Of a stretch of DNA of 60,123 nucleotides, positions 33,741-45,733 are shown piece by piece. The notes below the pieces were generated by a model. That model had not been told where the DNA came from and ran no database searches. It was given only the letters and a program-made list of their open reading frames with translations. Made by a program: the position numbers and the translations under genes. This stretch comes from Haplomitrium mnioides (lineage: Eukaryota; Marchantiophyta; Haplomitriopsida; Calobryales): positions 1 through 60,123 of the forward strand of contig JBNGIS010019475.1 of the NCBI GenBank assembly GCA_049999725.1, written 5' to 3'. Every line of letters begins with the position of its first letter. The first letter of the stretch is position 1.

Positions 33741-33827
33741 TTGCTAGAACCTCTTGCCCCCTTCGTGTTGTCGGCCTCCCCCAACCTCATTATGATTTCT
33801 ATCACCATGGCTCTTTCCTCTGCCCAG
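33741..33827 (+). pseudogene. E gag start, cut by D
   Basis: The frame PNLIMISITMALSSAQ leads into the D LTR at 33828. After D is removed it joins in frame to PSHYSCKKFASQ at 39851. Confidence 0.6.
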
Positions 33828-34393
33828 TGTAACACTACACACCCACATTACATACATAAGTTAGTAAAAATACAACACATACAAGTTAGCACAAGAGAAG
33901 CGCATAAAGAACTTAGAAAACCTACAAGGTAAGAGATGCCAAACAAGGAACTCTCCCTTCTTTATATACTTGAGAGAAAGCACTTTGCTACATAGGTGGA
34001 GGAACCCCATTGGTTTCTTTTCTATCCTCTTCTAATTAGACCCTTCTTTTCTCTCTCACTCTAATTGGACCACCATTTACTTTTGTTCTCCTTCTGCTAC
34101 GTGTCCTTATCTTTAGAACCTTCCATCTCTTTAGTTCTTCTTTTGCCACGTGTCCTTATCTTTAGAACCTTCTTTTTACTTTAATTCTTTGCTTGCCATG
34201 TGTCCTTATCCTCTTCTAAAGTAGTCTATCTAGACTCCCTCTTTCACTTTAATTTGTTGACTTTCTCTCCTCGTGCCACATGTCTAATTCTCTATAATAG
34301 CAATTTTTTTTGCTACTCTAACTTAGTAATAGCTTTCTAGACATAGTTGACATTATTTTTAGCTATAGCTTACTAAATTTAGTAACCATTACA
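33828..34393 (-). repeat. D 3' LTR
   Basis: Plus strand TGTAACACTACACACCC to AGTAACCATTACA, 566 bp. It is near identical to 39284-39850. On minus it is preceded by the purine tract AATGAGGGAGGAT. Confidence 0.9.
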
Positions 34394-34800
34394 ATCCTCC
34401 CTCATTTTAAGAGGCAACTTTCTCGTTGCGAGTAAAAGAGATCTCAAAAGAGTGAACAAGTGCAGAAGCATTGGCCAAATTCTCCAATTGCTCCTAAGTA
34501 GCTTCATAAAGAGGGTAGTCTTTCCAACGAACCAAGTACTCCACAAGCTCATGATGGCCTCATGACCATCAATAAGCTTAGGTGGTGGAGAGGGTTCTTG
34601 GAGACAAGTGAAGGTGGTAGAGCGAGGTACAAAGCACGTAATAAAGAGACATGAAAAATTGGATGAATCTTCATATGAGGAGGTAAAACAAGTTGATAGG
34701 CTACTTCACCAATACAAGCAAAAATAGCAAATGGTCCAATAAAGCGAGCAGATAGCTTACGACAGCGAAGCAAAGAAGATTGGACGTAGAGAGCCATACT
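34394..34800 (-). pseudogene. D integrase C-terminus and chromodomain
   Basis: Minus frames give LSARFIGPFAIFACIGEVAY, HMKIHPIFHVSLLRAL and, after a shift near 34560, chromodomain text YLVRWKDYPLYEAT followed by TAG (34494-34496) where the consensus has Trp, then EQLENLANASALVHSFE. It ends in a stop before the purine tract. Confidence 0.8.
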
Positions 34801-35473
34801 TAGTCACCTATAGCAAAGGTCACTTCGCGACGATGAGCATCAACATATTGTTTTTGGCGATTACAAGCAACTTCAAGTTTTTCCTTGGCACATTGGATGC
34901 CGTGGTGTAGTCGATGGAGGAAATCATCAGTAGCTGGATTCTTAGATGTCGATACAGAATGAAGGTTAGATGGAGTAGTTGGATGCTCACCATACATCAA
35001 AAAGAAAGGTGTGGCTTTGTAGAGCTGTTGATGGAGTTATTGTAAGAGAACTCTACAAGAGGTAGTAACCAATCCCATTCTTCTTGTTCTTCCAAAGTAA
35101 AAGCCCACAACATATCTTCAATGGTGCGGTTGCCTCTTTCACTTTGACCATCCGATTCAGGGTGATAAGCAATGGACATAGCCAATTTGGTTTTGAGAAG
35201 ACCAAATATTGTGTGCCAAAACATGCTAGTAAATTGAGTGTCGCGATCGAAGATAATCACTTTGGAGATACCATGATGAGAGTAGACCGCTTTCAAATAA
35301 ATTCGTGCTAACTCCGGTGCTGTCACTGATTTGGTAGTCAGACGAATATGAATCATTTTGCTAAGTTTGTTCACAAAAACAACAATAGCATCATAACCCG
35401 TAGAAATACGTGGTAACTCACATACAATATCCATAATCACATGTTCCCATCTCTGATTTGAGATGGGCAACAA
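34801..35473 (-). pseudogene. D integrase core
   Basis: Contains RWEHVIMDIVCELPRI (first Asp), IVVFVNKLSKMIHIRL, VIIFDRDTQFTSMFW (second Asp) and AYHPESDGQSERGNRTIEDM (Glu), then EFSYNNSINSS. A one-base shift near 35030 leads to MYGEHPTTPSNLHSV. All three DDE residues are present. Confidence 0.85.
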
Positions 35474-36290
35474 TTGTAATAAAACTTCACATTTAAGATT
35501 GGTCGCTTTGTTTTGTTGACAAGCTAAACAATTTCAAACATAGGTCTCTACATCATGATACATCTTAGGCCAATAATAGACTCATTGAAGAATGCCCACA
35601 GTTTCCTCAATTCCAACTTGTCCATCAATTGCCGAATTATGTGCTTCATACAAAACCTCATAGCAAAGCTTAACATTATTAGGAACCCATACCTTTCCTT
35701 GGAAGAAAATCAATCCTCTCACCTCTTTCACTAGATTCTTTTGTTGTGCAGCAATGATCTCCTCATCTTCTTTTGTTGTAGCCAACATTTCCATCCACCA
35801 AGTAGGATGAATTGTGATTTCTGACAAGATGTTGAGTTGAGGCATGCGGGTCAAGGCATCTTTAATTTGTCATTTTCCTTCCACATAGACTATCTTCATA
35901 TGGAACCGTTGTCGCCACTTCGCCCATCGAATCTGCCAGTTCAAAAGCTCCTTTTGAGTTTCTAAATAAATTTAAGGGTTTATGGTCAATTTTGACAATA
36001 AACTCCTTATCTCCTAGATAATGCTTCCAATGTTTGGTTGATAGCACAATTGCCAATTCTTCTCACTCGGTAGTGTGGTAGTTTTGCTCAATGTTGCTCA
36101 ACTTCCTAGAAAAGAAGGCAATAGGATGCCAACAATCCTCCTATTCTTGTTGCAAAACTCCGCCAATAGCCTTTCCCGATGCATCTACCAAAAGTTTGAT
36201 TGGTCATTTAGAATCATACCATTTAAGAATATGAGCATGAAGAAGTGATTTCTTCAATGCTTGGAATGCCAACTCTTCTGCAGCTCCTTA
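35474..36290 (-). pseudogene. D RNase H and integrase zinc domain
   Basis: RNase H text includes LLVDASGKAIGGVLQQE near 36165-36200, LAIVLSTKHWKHYLGDKEF and VKIDHKPL. The integrase N-terminus follows (YEAHNSAIDGQVGIEETV). The region that C has lost lies here (roughly 36044 down to 35167). Stops are frequent. Confidence 0.75.
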
Positions 36291-37195
36291 TGACCATGTG
36301 TGACTTTTCTTGAGCAAGTTGGTTAATGGTTCTCCTATTTGTGCAAAACCTTTCACAAATCGACAATAAAACCCAACTAGCCTCAAAAATCCCCTTAGTT
36401 GTGTTTGATCACTATGAGCTTCCCACTTCTGAATTGCTTCTACTTTCTCATCCATAACTTGGATTCCTGATGCACTTACACGGTGACCCAAGTAGTCAAC
36501 CTCCCTCTTTCCAATTTCACATTTGGACATCTTCACATATATAAATAAGATAAAAAAATATCATTCATAAGACCCATAAATGTTGCAGGAGCATTGGTTA
36601 ATCCAAGAGGTATAACAAGATATTCAAAATGCCCATATTGACTTTGAAATGTTGTTTTTTGCACATCACCTTCTACGATTCGGATTTGATTATATCTACT
36701 TCTCAAGTCTAATTTTGTAAAGTAATTTGCTCCTTGAAGTTGATCTAATAAATCATCCATCTTTGGTAATGGATATTTATTTTTCATGGTTTGTTGATTG
36801 ATTGCTTGATAGTCAATGCACATCCTCATCCGTCCATCCTTCTTTTTCACAAATAGTACTGGTGCACCATAAAGAGAAATGCTTGGTTGAATGAATCCTT
36901 TTTCCAACAATTTCATAATCTAAGACTTGCATTCCTCTAGTTCATGAGGAGGCAAAGGATATGGTGCTTTTCATGGTGGAGTACTTCATGGAATGACCTC
37001 AATCTTGTGATCAATGCATCGTTTTGGAGGCAAACCCTTGGGCAAATCATTGGAAAAAATGTGATGAAACTCCTTCAAAACACCTTGAAATTCTTGTGGA
37101 ACATTATGATTTGAGTCCTCCTTGTCAATAGTGAGCTCACGTATGAGTCCTAAAAATACCATATCTTGCTTTTTGATTGCATTTTCCACAATCAC
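36291..37195 (-). pseudogene. D reverse transcriptase lacking its active site
   Basis: RT blocks read [56 protein letters not shown] and [20 protein letters not shown]. The next expected block (FLDDILIY and about 35 residues after it) is missing. The sequence passes from MNDIF through a T-rich junction near 36535-36560 straight to KMSKCEIGKREVDYLGHRVS. An upstream linker at 36986-37195 has FHHIFSNDLPKGLPPKR. Confidence 0.85.
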
Positions 37196-37277
37196 ATATA
37201 GGGGTAGGTGTTTTGAATGAGGTCGTACTTGATCTCCCCAAATCTTCCATTGAGATGTAGTGAGTGTTTTTCTTTCT

Positions 37278-37660
37278 TCAATCGACTTGCGGATTATATC
37301 TTCGCAACCACTTCATTCCAAGAATAGCGTCATATCTTGCCAATGTTGTGATCTTCAACTCCAACTTCTCTTTATAGTTACCCATGTGTAAAGCTACCAT
37401 GAGATAGTCGTTCAATAGACTCGCTTTGGACATTTGCCATTTCCACCACTTCGTGCTCTTTTGTTTCAAGAGGCAACTTCAACTTCAATGTTATCGCTCG
37501 TGATAAGTAATTTTCTTCGGCTCCAGAGTCCACCAAAACTCTTATTGCAGATCCTTCCATCTATCCATCGACTACAATTAACCCTCCATTTTTTTGTTTT
37601 TCTATATAGTAGATACTTTCCTCGCCTTTCTTCTTCATCCTAGCAAAAGCACGAGGTTTT
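37278..37660 (-). pseudogene. D aspartic protease
   Basis: The frame has EGSAIRVLVDSGAEENYLSR with intact DSG, then a shift near 37400 to KITTLARYDAILGMKWLRRY. It is the better-preserved counterpart of the C protease. Confidence 0.8.
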
Positions 37661-38625
37661 TTCACTGGTGCCCATTATTTCCCTGACATTCTTCATCTCC
37701 TTCATTGTTGATATTGTGAAGAGGCCGCCAAAGTACTCACCCTTGATTGCGTCGTACTGCTCTACAATTTGGTGCAATATGCCCTACCCGACTACAATTG
37801 TAGCATGTTTGAGTTTCTCGTCGATCATCCATCCTCCTTTCATTAGTATTTTGTGGTCCTCCTTGTTGGTGATTTGGGCAATAAATTTTCTTCTTCTCAT
37901 ATTTCCTAACTCCATAGACATTGGGCCATAGTTTCCTCTAGTTTGCACAATTCCTAGTGTCCTTTCAATTCTTTGAGCAAATGAAATGGCTTCATTTACA
38001 TCCTTTAGGTTGCGCATCATAACTTCTCCTCTAATCTTTTTCTTTAACCTTTGCAAAATTTGTCAAAAACATTCGCTAGACTCATATCTTCTTTTTGAAC
38101 TTGCAAGCTTTGAAATTACTCAATGTATCTTGCAACACTTCCTTGTTACTCCAACTCCAAAAGCTTCGTTCTTGCGGTCAATGTAGAATCTATCGCTTTA
38201 AAATTTTGGAGCACACCTTCTTTTAAACTACTCCACAAAAGTTGTTCTCCTCGTGTATTTTTCTGTCGCTGCCAATCTTGTAGCCATATTGATGCATGTT
38301 CGGTTAAAAATGATCTTGCAAACAATCCTTTCTCCAAATCTGAAGCATTTGGATAATATGACATATGAACTTCCATTCGATAGACCCATCCTTCTACAAT
38401 ACCAAATGTGCGACTTCCTCCATAAGGCTCTACCTTGCATGACTTGCTCATTTTCTAAAGTAGCGTCTCTCGACTTCCTTCTCTACTTTCTTGTTGTAAT
38501 TGCATTTTCACCATTTCTACCATCAACATGTTGGTATGTTGTTGGCTTACTATAAGAGATGCTTGAAGCTCTTCCAACTTTGCCATCATCCACACTCCTT
38601 CACGACTATTAGAGTTAGCATCCAT
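37661..38625 (-). pseudogene. D gag
   Basis: Probable ATG at 38625. The core reads GWVYRMEVHMSYYPNASDLE, LFARSFLTEHASIWLQDW and LLWSSLKEGVLQNFKAIDST. After a shift near 38100 comes LKKKIRGEVMMRNLKDVNEA. A CX2C knuckle remnant lies at about 37785-37830. It aligns with the C gag throughout. Confidence 0.8.
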
Positions 38626-39268
38626 ATTGTTCCCTCACAGTCTAACCCTCTAACTTATACAAAAACAAATATATATAAACATTCTAGTTGTGAAGAATAG
38701 GTAAAATAAAAGGTTTAGTGGATGCCAACACTGCATTACAAAACCTCTCTCCAAACTTAGGAACAAGAAAATCTTGTTGCGTTTGTTTAGGTGTTACTCT
38801 AATAGAAATATGACATTTGGAGTTGAACTCTTCTAGAGGAGCTTGGTTCAAATCCATTTTTCTTTCTACCATAAAATATAAATAAAACACTCTCATGTAA
38901 CACCATAATTTACCACAGGTAATATAACAAGCTCTCTTGAATCCATCACAAAAACTATAAAGTCATCACCAAAGTTATATACTAAAAATTGACGAAATAA
39001 ATGCTTGTCAATATTAAACACACAAATGTTAAAAATATTTAATAGAAGAATTCTAGGAGGTTCAAATGCTCATCTATCCATTGGCTACCATGACATCAAG
39101 TTAAACTTCTTATCTTCATTTATAAAAGATGGGATATCCATTATCCTTTATTCATGAAAACTTGAAGTTTGACTCTAATGAAGTCAATGCAAAGTGGAGA
39201 TTCCACTACTCCAAATGATCTTAAGTACTTCTCCAAAAAGAGGTAATCTACACTCTTTAGAGAAGACC
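38626..39268 (-). other. D 5' leader
   Basis: Reverse counterpart of the C leader. No gene of its own was recognised. Confidence 0.5.
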
Positions 39269-39283
39269 AAGCTCTGATACTAT
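39269..39283 (-). other. D primer-binding site
   Basis: Minus strand AGTATCAGAGCTTGG after a two-base spacer. It is a near match to the initiator-Met site. Confidence 0.7.
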
Positions 39284-39850
39284 TGTAACACTACACACCC
39301 ACATTACACACATAAGTTAGTACAAATACAACACATACAAGTTAGCACAAGAGAAGCGCATAAAAAACTTAGAAAACCCACAAGGTAAGAGATGCCAAAC
39401 AAGGCACTCTCCCTTCTTTATATACTTGAGAGAAAGCACTTTGCTACATAGGTGGAGGAACCCCATTGGTTTCTTTTCTATTCTCTTCTAATTGGACCTC
39501 TCTTTTCTCTCTCACTCTAATTGGACCACCATTTACTTTTGTTCTCCTTCTGCCACGTGTCCTTATCCTTACAACCTTCCATCTCTTTAGTTCTTCTTTT
39601 GTTATGTGTCCTTATCTTTAGAACCTTCTCTTTACTTTAATTCTCCGCTTGTCACGTGTCTTTATCTTCTTCTAAAGTAGTCTATCTAGACTCCCTCTTT
39701 CACTTTAATTTGTTGACTTTCTCTCCTCATGCCACGTGTCTAATTCTCTATAATAGCAATTTTTTTTTGCTACTCTAACTTAGTAATAGCTTTCTAGACA
39801 TAGTTGACATTATTTTTAGCTATGGTTTACTAAAGTTAATAACCGTTACA
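39284..39850 (-). repeat. D 5' LTR
   Basis: Plus strand TGTAACACTACACACCC to TTAATAACCGTTACA, 567 bp. Confidence 0.9.
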
Positions 39851-41950
39851 CCCAACCATCTCATTACTCTTGTAAAAAATTCGCTAGTCAGATATCTGTG
39901 GATTGTGTTGATGCAAACACCCATATAAACAGATTCCTAGCTCTTGCTGCAACCATTGGTGATCCCGCATATATCCTTCATTTCCAATTCCCTACTATGT
40001 TGGATGGCGATGCCATCAATTGGTCTTTTTGTGAAGTAGTTGTTGTACCTTTGTGGATGGATCCTCAAGTTGCTTTTCTAGATAGATTTTTCTTGGCTTA
40101 CCATTTTGATTGCCTTTGGGACAAATTATTTTGTATCAAAATGTATGTAGATGAATCCATCCAAGATTATAGTAATCAATTTGAAGTAGTCATGAGCAAG
40201 CAAAGAACTTCTCTACCCGATGATTTTAAAAATGGGTTCTTCATTAAAGGACTTCTAAATGTTATTCAAGAACACATCTTGCTCCAATACCCCCATGTGC
40301 TTGAGTGCACAATTTACTTTGCCATCTTTAATGAGAAAATGTTGCTTCGTCAAGATTATACATATCTCATCTTCTTTCTCTTTCATACCTGATCATTTGA
40401 GATCCTATTCATCCATGTTTGGTCTATCATCCACTACTTCCTTAGCAAGTCGCACCTACCTCCATCGCCATCTACTTTGTCTATCGCCTCCAACTCTAAC
40501 TTCGAGGTAACTTCACAACTTATAGACTAAATTGCTACTCTGAAGCTCCAAATGGTGAATTCTAGTCCCACCCCAACTCTTCCTTCATCAGCCTCCAATG
40601 TATGTTGTACCCGTTGTAGCAAGTAGCATTCGCCACTCGAGGGTTGTCCTTCAAGTTTTTGGTGTGAAATTTGCTTGTCGTTCGATCATGTCAGTAACTT
40701 TTGCCTTGTTTGGCACTGAATTAAGGCAACAACTGCTCAAGCGACTCTAGAGGTCAACCAAATCATCATGCAATATACACAACGTGTACCTCAAGCACAT
40801 GCTCCTCAACCTCCTTCGCAGTATTAGGCTCCTATGCCAATGTACCAACAACAGTATGCATTGCAGCAAGCTAGTTATCAATATTAGCCCATATGTCTGA
40901 CTCAAGACCAGAGCTGCTATAATTGCAACCAAACCGACCACATTGCCCATGATTGCCCTCATCTGCGATCACATCAATATCATCAAGGTCAAAATCAACA
41001 AATGGCCCAACATTCTTACAATCAATACCCCCAACATCGTACATATCAATTGCAGTACAATCACCAAAATTCACACTATCAACAACAATCTTCCTATGTT
41101 GCTCTACCTCCTCCTCAAATCATCTACTATCAGCCACAACAACCGCAAGCTCAAGTTGTTCTGTACTCTTGTATTCCTCAACCTCCCCCTCTTCCTACAG
41201 TGTCGTAGGTTTGATTCCGACCCAAGGGTCAGTGCTCCAATTGCCCAATTCTGTCAACCAGTCGACCACACAAAATCTTCATCAAATTGAAGTGGTTTTT
41301 GTGAATGTCACTCTTTGTTTGGGTTATCAACTTCCACTTCCGACTTCGGCTCATGCGCATATTTCTCCCTATGTGCTACCCAATCCCCCTTTCGCAGCTC
41401 CTGCTACACACATTCCTTCCTTGATCATACAAGTGGACAATCCTTCCTTGTCTCCATCAAATAGAAATTTGTCTTCTATAGTTGCACACCCATAGCCAAG
41501 TCCGTCAATGCCAAGCCTTTCATTCCCTGGTGTTTCTATTTTGATTTTGGCCCATGAGCCAGAGCTACTACTTTTTTCCAAATCTAGTACCCAAAAATTT
41601 CCTGAATCTTTATTTGCAACCGTCTCAGATTATGACTTCTTTAAGAATATGGCCTCTAGACTAGCCAATATAACTTTTAACCAGATTTTGAAGTTGAATA
41701 CGTCCACTTGTTGAGATTTTCATAAAGCTCTAATGATCCCACATTGCAAGTCATAATTTGTTAATCTCTTTCGTGCTAGAAAGCTCAAGTCTCGATTGCA
41801 CAATGATCAGTCATCTCATGAGATTTTTCCTCCCTACCTAATCAATGCAGATCAAATTTCTACAAAAGAACCAAAGTGTCTTGATTCTACTACCTCATAA
41901 AATCCTATTATTCAGATGGTCTCTCTTTTTGATCCAAGTACATATGCAAC
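39851..41950 (+). pseudogene. E gag with zinc knuckle
   Basis: The gag core reads VDANTHINRFLALAATIGDP, LHFQFPTMLDGDAINW, VAFLDRFFLAYHF and DESIQDYSNQFEVVMSKQRT, followed by DFKNGFFIKGLLNVIQEHIL. A CCHC knuckle lies at 40915-40956 (CYNCNQTDHIAHDC). A Gln/Pro-rich stretch (NIPQQQYALQQ-like text, then many CAA and CCT codons, 40760-41210) surrounds it. Several shifts break the frame. The overlapping frames at 40943-41495 are shadows of this stretch. Confidence 0.75.
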
Positions 41951-42240
41951 TTCCATATTCATTGACAACATCCTCATTCCTGAAGCGAATTTAGATACTG
42001 GATGAGCAATCAACATTATGGTTGAATCTTCTATGGAATCTATTGGATATCCTTCTTTGGCTTTGCATAAATCCTCTCTCCTACTTTGTCTTGCAGATGG
42101 TTGTGAAATTGCCCCATGGATGGTCGTTGGAACATTTCTACTCTCTTTGCAGACCAAGAATATTTGGTACACTATGTTGTGATTAGTACGTTACAACGAA
42201 ACCAATATCCTCTTCTCCTTGGTCACCCATAGCTAAAGTA
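41951..42240 (+). pseudogene. E aspartic protease
   Basis: ATSIFIDNILIPEANLDTG is followed by a TGA, then AINIMVESSMESIGYPSL and KSSLLLCLADGCEIAPW. The DTG triad is kept and the stop falls right after it. A shift near 42115 follows. Confidence 0.7.
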
Positions 42241-43330
42241 GAGTAATGTACAAATGGACTTTGCAGTGGGTACATTGACAATAGGCCCGCCTAACAAGAG
42301 AGTGGTGTTATGTTTATATTCCACCTCTCCCATTCCGACGACACAAAAAATTCATGAGCTTTTCACGATGTGTCCTTTGTCAACCTGACTTCTAGATTTT
42401 TGGTCCAATACTGTAATTCTTCCGATGAGTCCAATTTTTTTTGTTCCCTCTTCACTTCATGCAAATTTGTGGAGGTTAAGTTTATTGATATGTCTATTGA
42501 CCCCGAACAACATAAGAGCTTAAAGTTTTATAACAAGTTGGATCCTCCATGTCAATCCCCATTTCTAAAACTTATCATGTGATACATTGATGTCTTTGTT
42601 TGAGAGTACAACAAGATGACTGGCACCTCATCCATATACTAGTTTTACATTAAACTCAAGCCCGATGCTAAACCCATTAGAAGGCGCCCATAAAGGCTAA
42701 GTCCAAAGTACACGGAATTGGTCCAAGCTGACCTTGCCAAAATGTTAAGTGCTAGAATCATATCGCATGCAAATCTAATTGATTGGGTTTCTCCCATTGT
42801 TATTGTTCCTAAACCATATGGTTTGGTTCATGTCTATGGAGAATTTAAAAGACTCAATGCTGCCACTCTTATGGAACATTTTTTGATTCCTTTTATCGAC
42901 ACTATCCTTGATAACATAGCAAGACATCAATGGATTCTCATGCTATAATCAGATCACCATCCACCATGATTCTCGCCCACTCACTAATGCTACCACTCCT
43001 TGAGGATGCTACTCATATAACAAGTTGGTCTTTGGCTTATGTAATGCCCCGAGAGCATTTCAACAAATTATAATAATGGCATTTGAAAGCCTCTTGCATA
43101 GCCCCAACAACTTTACAATTTTTGGCACGACTGCAAGCCACCTTAAACACCTAGAGACCACGTTCATATGATGTCACCACTTCGACATATCTTTGAATCT
43201 TAAAAATTGCAAATTCTTTTCACAAGATGGAGTTCTTCATAGCCACATTGTTTCAAAAATAGATCTACATCTTGATCTTACTAAGGTAAGTATTATTCTT
43301 GCCCATTGAGCCTTGCAAACAATCAAACAG
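42241..43330 (+). pseudogene. E reverse transcriptase, active site DD to NN
   Basis: LKPDAKPIRRRP, then LSPKYTELVQADLAKMLSAR, IISHANLIDWVSPIVIVPKP and FKRLNAATLMEHFLIPFIDT mark the fingers. After shifts, the active-site strand reads SPNNFTIFGT at about 43101-43130 where relatives have a VDDF motif. Both catalytic Asp codons are AAC (43106-43111). HLKHLETTF follows as expected. Confidence 0.75.
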
Positions 43331-43900
43331 CTATAATAGTTCTTAGGTAAGTCACTGTATTATCGTTGATACTGTAAGAACTATGTTTGGGTAGCTTCAC
43401 CTCTATATTCCTTAACTCGACATGCAGTTCTTTTCATCTGGATGGACAAATGTCAACAAGCCTTTCAAATTCTTAGGCACATTCTCGCCTCTCTCCCATT
43501 TATGTCCCCTATTGACTAGATAATTCCTTTTCTTATTATGGTTGATACATCATCAACAATAACTAGAGCAATTCTCACTCAAATGCGCGACAACAATGAG
43601 TGCTCAATCTATTATGTTGGTAAATAGCTCAGCTTTGTGGAACAAAATTACTCTGTCATAGAGCAAAAAAATGTTGGGAGTGATCCATGTTGTTCAAAAG
43701 TTATGACACTATCTCCTCGGCTTTGAATTGGTTTTTATTGTCAATTATGATTCCTTGAAATATATTTTCAACAAACCGGACCTCATTGGTTGCCTTGCTT
43801 GATGGGTCTTACTCCTCCAAGAATTCACATTCACTATGCAAGTTTGATGTGGACTCAAACATAGAAATTATAACCTTTTATCTGGAGTGTCTAGCAACCC
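43331..43900 (+). pseudogene. E RNase H
   Basis: LIMVDTSSTITRAILTQMRD holds the first Asp, then ECSIYYVGK, a TAG, LSFVEQNYSVIEQ, and after a shift text around LGFELVFIVNYDSLKYIF. It is heavily decayed. Confidence 0.65.
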
Positions 43901-45214
43901 CAATCTTGTATCACTAGGCAATAGTTTTCCCGATCTATGGATCTCACAAGTAGCTACCCTTCTTTCTTATGATACTGTATCTGAGCACCTCTTAGTGCAA
44001 TTGCCTTGCCATCTCTAGTATAATTGGCTCATTCCGTTTCTCACATTTGAAATTTGCCATCTGATCTCACCACATATCAAATTCGGTCCTTCATACAATC
44101 CACTTCCCCATATACTATTGTTTCAGGATTGCTATATCAAATAGATGAAGATGGAATCTTGCATTGCTATTTAATTTCCCCCCAGACATCTCAAGTCTTG
44201 CAAGGTTTCCAAACACTGCTTGTGGTGGACATTTCCTAGGAAAAACTACAGCTCTTAAAGTTTTATGCTTCGGCTATTGGTGGCCAACTTTTTTTTTCCA
44301 ATTCACATAAGTTCACGAGAACATAAATGCTTGTCAAAAAACTGGTTGCCCTACAAAGGCATCTGAAATGCCCCTTGTCTTGATCTTTCCCATATCGGCC
44401 TTTGAAAAATGGGATCTTGACTTTATTGGCCCAATAACTCCTCTTTCTCGTAGTTGCCGCAATTAATATATCCTCACAGTTATGGATTGTCTCACTAAAT
44501 GGGCTGAAGTAATAGCACTTTCTATCAACAATGCTACTTTAGTTGCTTCTTTCTCTACTCCCACATTCTCACATGTTTCACACGTCCATTGGAGATTGTT
44601 AGTGATCGGGGTACACACTTTCTCAATGAAGTGATTTCCGCCTTCACTAACAAATATTCTATTCAACATCGTACATTAGCTCTATACCATCTTTATGCCA
44701 ATGGCCAAGCTGAATTCACAAACAAGATCTTAAAAGCCGCTCTTACAAAAACAATATTGACCCGTCGCTCTGACTTGTATGAACACTTGCATGTTGCCTT
44801 ATGGGCCAATTGATCCATGACCAAATTAGCCACAATATACACTCCATTTCATTTAGTGTATGGTCAAGAGGCATTGCTTCTATTGGAAATCTAAGTCCCC
44901 TCCCTGCACATCGCAATCACACACCGCCCGAGTCAGATTGAATCTTTGCAACACCGGTTGGCCAATCTAGAACAACTAAATGAGACCAGAGTAAATGCCA
45001 ATGCTTTACGGTTCGCACACTAACTCAAAGTGAAGGACCACTGTGACAGACACATCAAAGATAGATCCTTTCACGTGCACGACTTGGTCCTAGTTTTTGA
45101 CATGCGATTCATCTATTTTGCTCCCAAGTTTACAATTCACTCGTTTGGTCCTTATAGAATCACTACGGTCCACCCTCATTGTTGTCTAAGCCTCAAAACA
45201 CTTGACAAAACCGC
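43901..45214 (+). pseudogene. E integrase, D,D35E core recognisable
   Basis: An N-terminal zinc-binding region is suggested by VHENINACQKTGCPTK near 44310-44365. The core reads FEKWDLDFIGPITPLSR (first Asp), YILTVMDCLTKWAEVIALS, then after a shift LEIVSDRGTHFLNEVISAF (Asp 44604-44606) and YANGQAEFTNKILKAALT (Glu 44712-44714). The spacing is exactly 35 residues between Asp and Glu. A C-terminal part (FHVHDLVLVFDMRFIYFAPK, FGPYRITTVH) runs into the solo LTR at 45215 and ends after it. Confidence 0.85.
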
Positions 45215-45733
45215 TGTAACACTACACATATACACACAAGTTAGCACAAACACACACGAGAGAAGCGCACAAGGATTTTAAAAACCCACAAGGTAAGAGA
45301 TGCCAAACAAGGCACTCTCCCTTCTTTATATACTTGATTAGAAGGCTCTTTGCTTACATAGGTGGATGATTCTCATTGGTTGCTTTTCTATCCTCTTCTA
45401 ATTGGACCACCCTTTACTTTTATTCTCCTTCTGCCACGTGTCCTTATCTTTAGAACCTTCTATCTCTTTAGTTCTCTTTCTGCCACATGTCCTTATCTTG
45501 AGAACCTTCTTTTCACTTTAATTCATTGCTTGCCACGTGTCCTTATCCTCTTCTAAAGTGCTCCTTTTTTTCACTTTAATTCGTTGACTTTCTCTCCTTT
45601 CGCCACGTGTCTAACTCTCTAAACTAGCAACCGCTTTCTATTACTCTAACTTAGTAATAGCTTTCTAGACATAGTTGACACTATATCTTACTTCATTTTT
45701 AGCTATGGCTTACTAAAGTTAGTGACCGTTACA
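45215..45733 (-). repeat. solo LTR of the C/D family
   Basis: Plus strand TGTAACACTACACATATAC to AGTGACCGTTACA, 519 bp. Flanks ACCGC (45210-45214) and ACCAC (45734-45738) are a 5-bp TSD with one G-to-A change. No internal element sequence is present, as after LTR-LTR recombination. Confidence 0.85.

Larger units (their letters stand above)
33828..39850 (-). mobile_element. D: chromovirus in the E gag, sister of C
   Basis: LTRs are 33828-34393 and 39284-39850. The flanks CCCAG (33823-33827) and CCCAA (39851-39855) form a TSD with one change. Minus-strand order is gag, protease, RT, RNase H, integrase, chromodomain. Amino-acid and LTR similarity to C is high. D keeps the integrase that C lost, but has lost the RT active site that C keeps. 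Confidence 0.85.

Noticed and set aside
40943-41495. Three overlapping plus frames, one of 180 codons rich in Ser and Pro
   Set aside because: Alternative frames of the CAA/CCT-rich end of the E gag. The zinc knuckle at 40915-40956 fixes the true frame.
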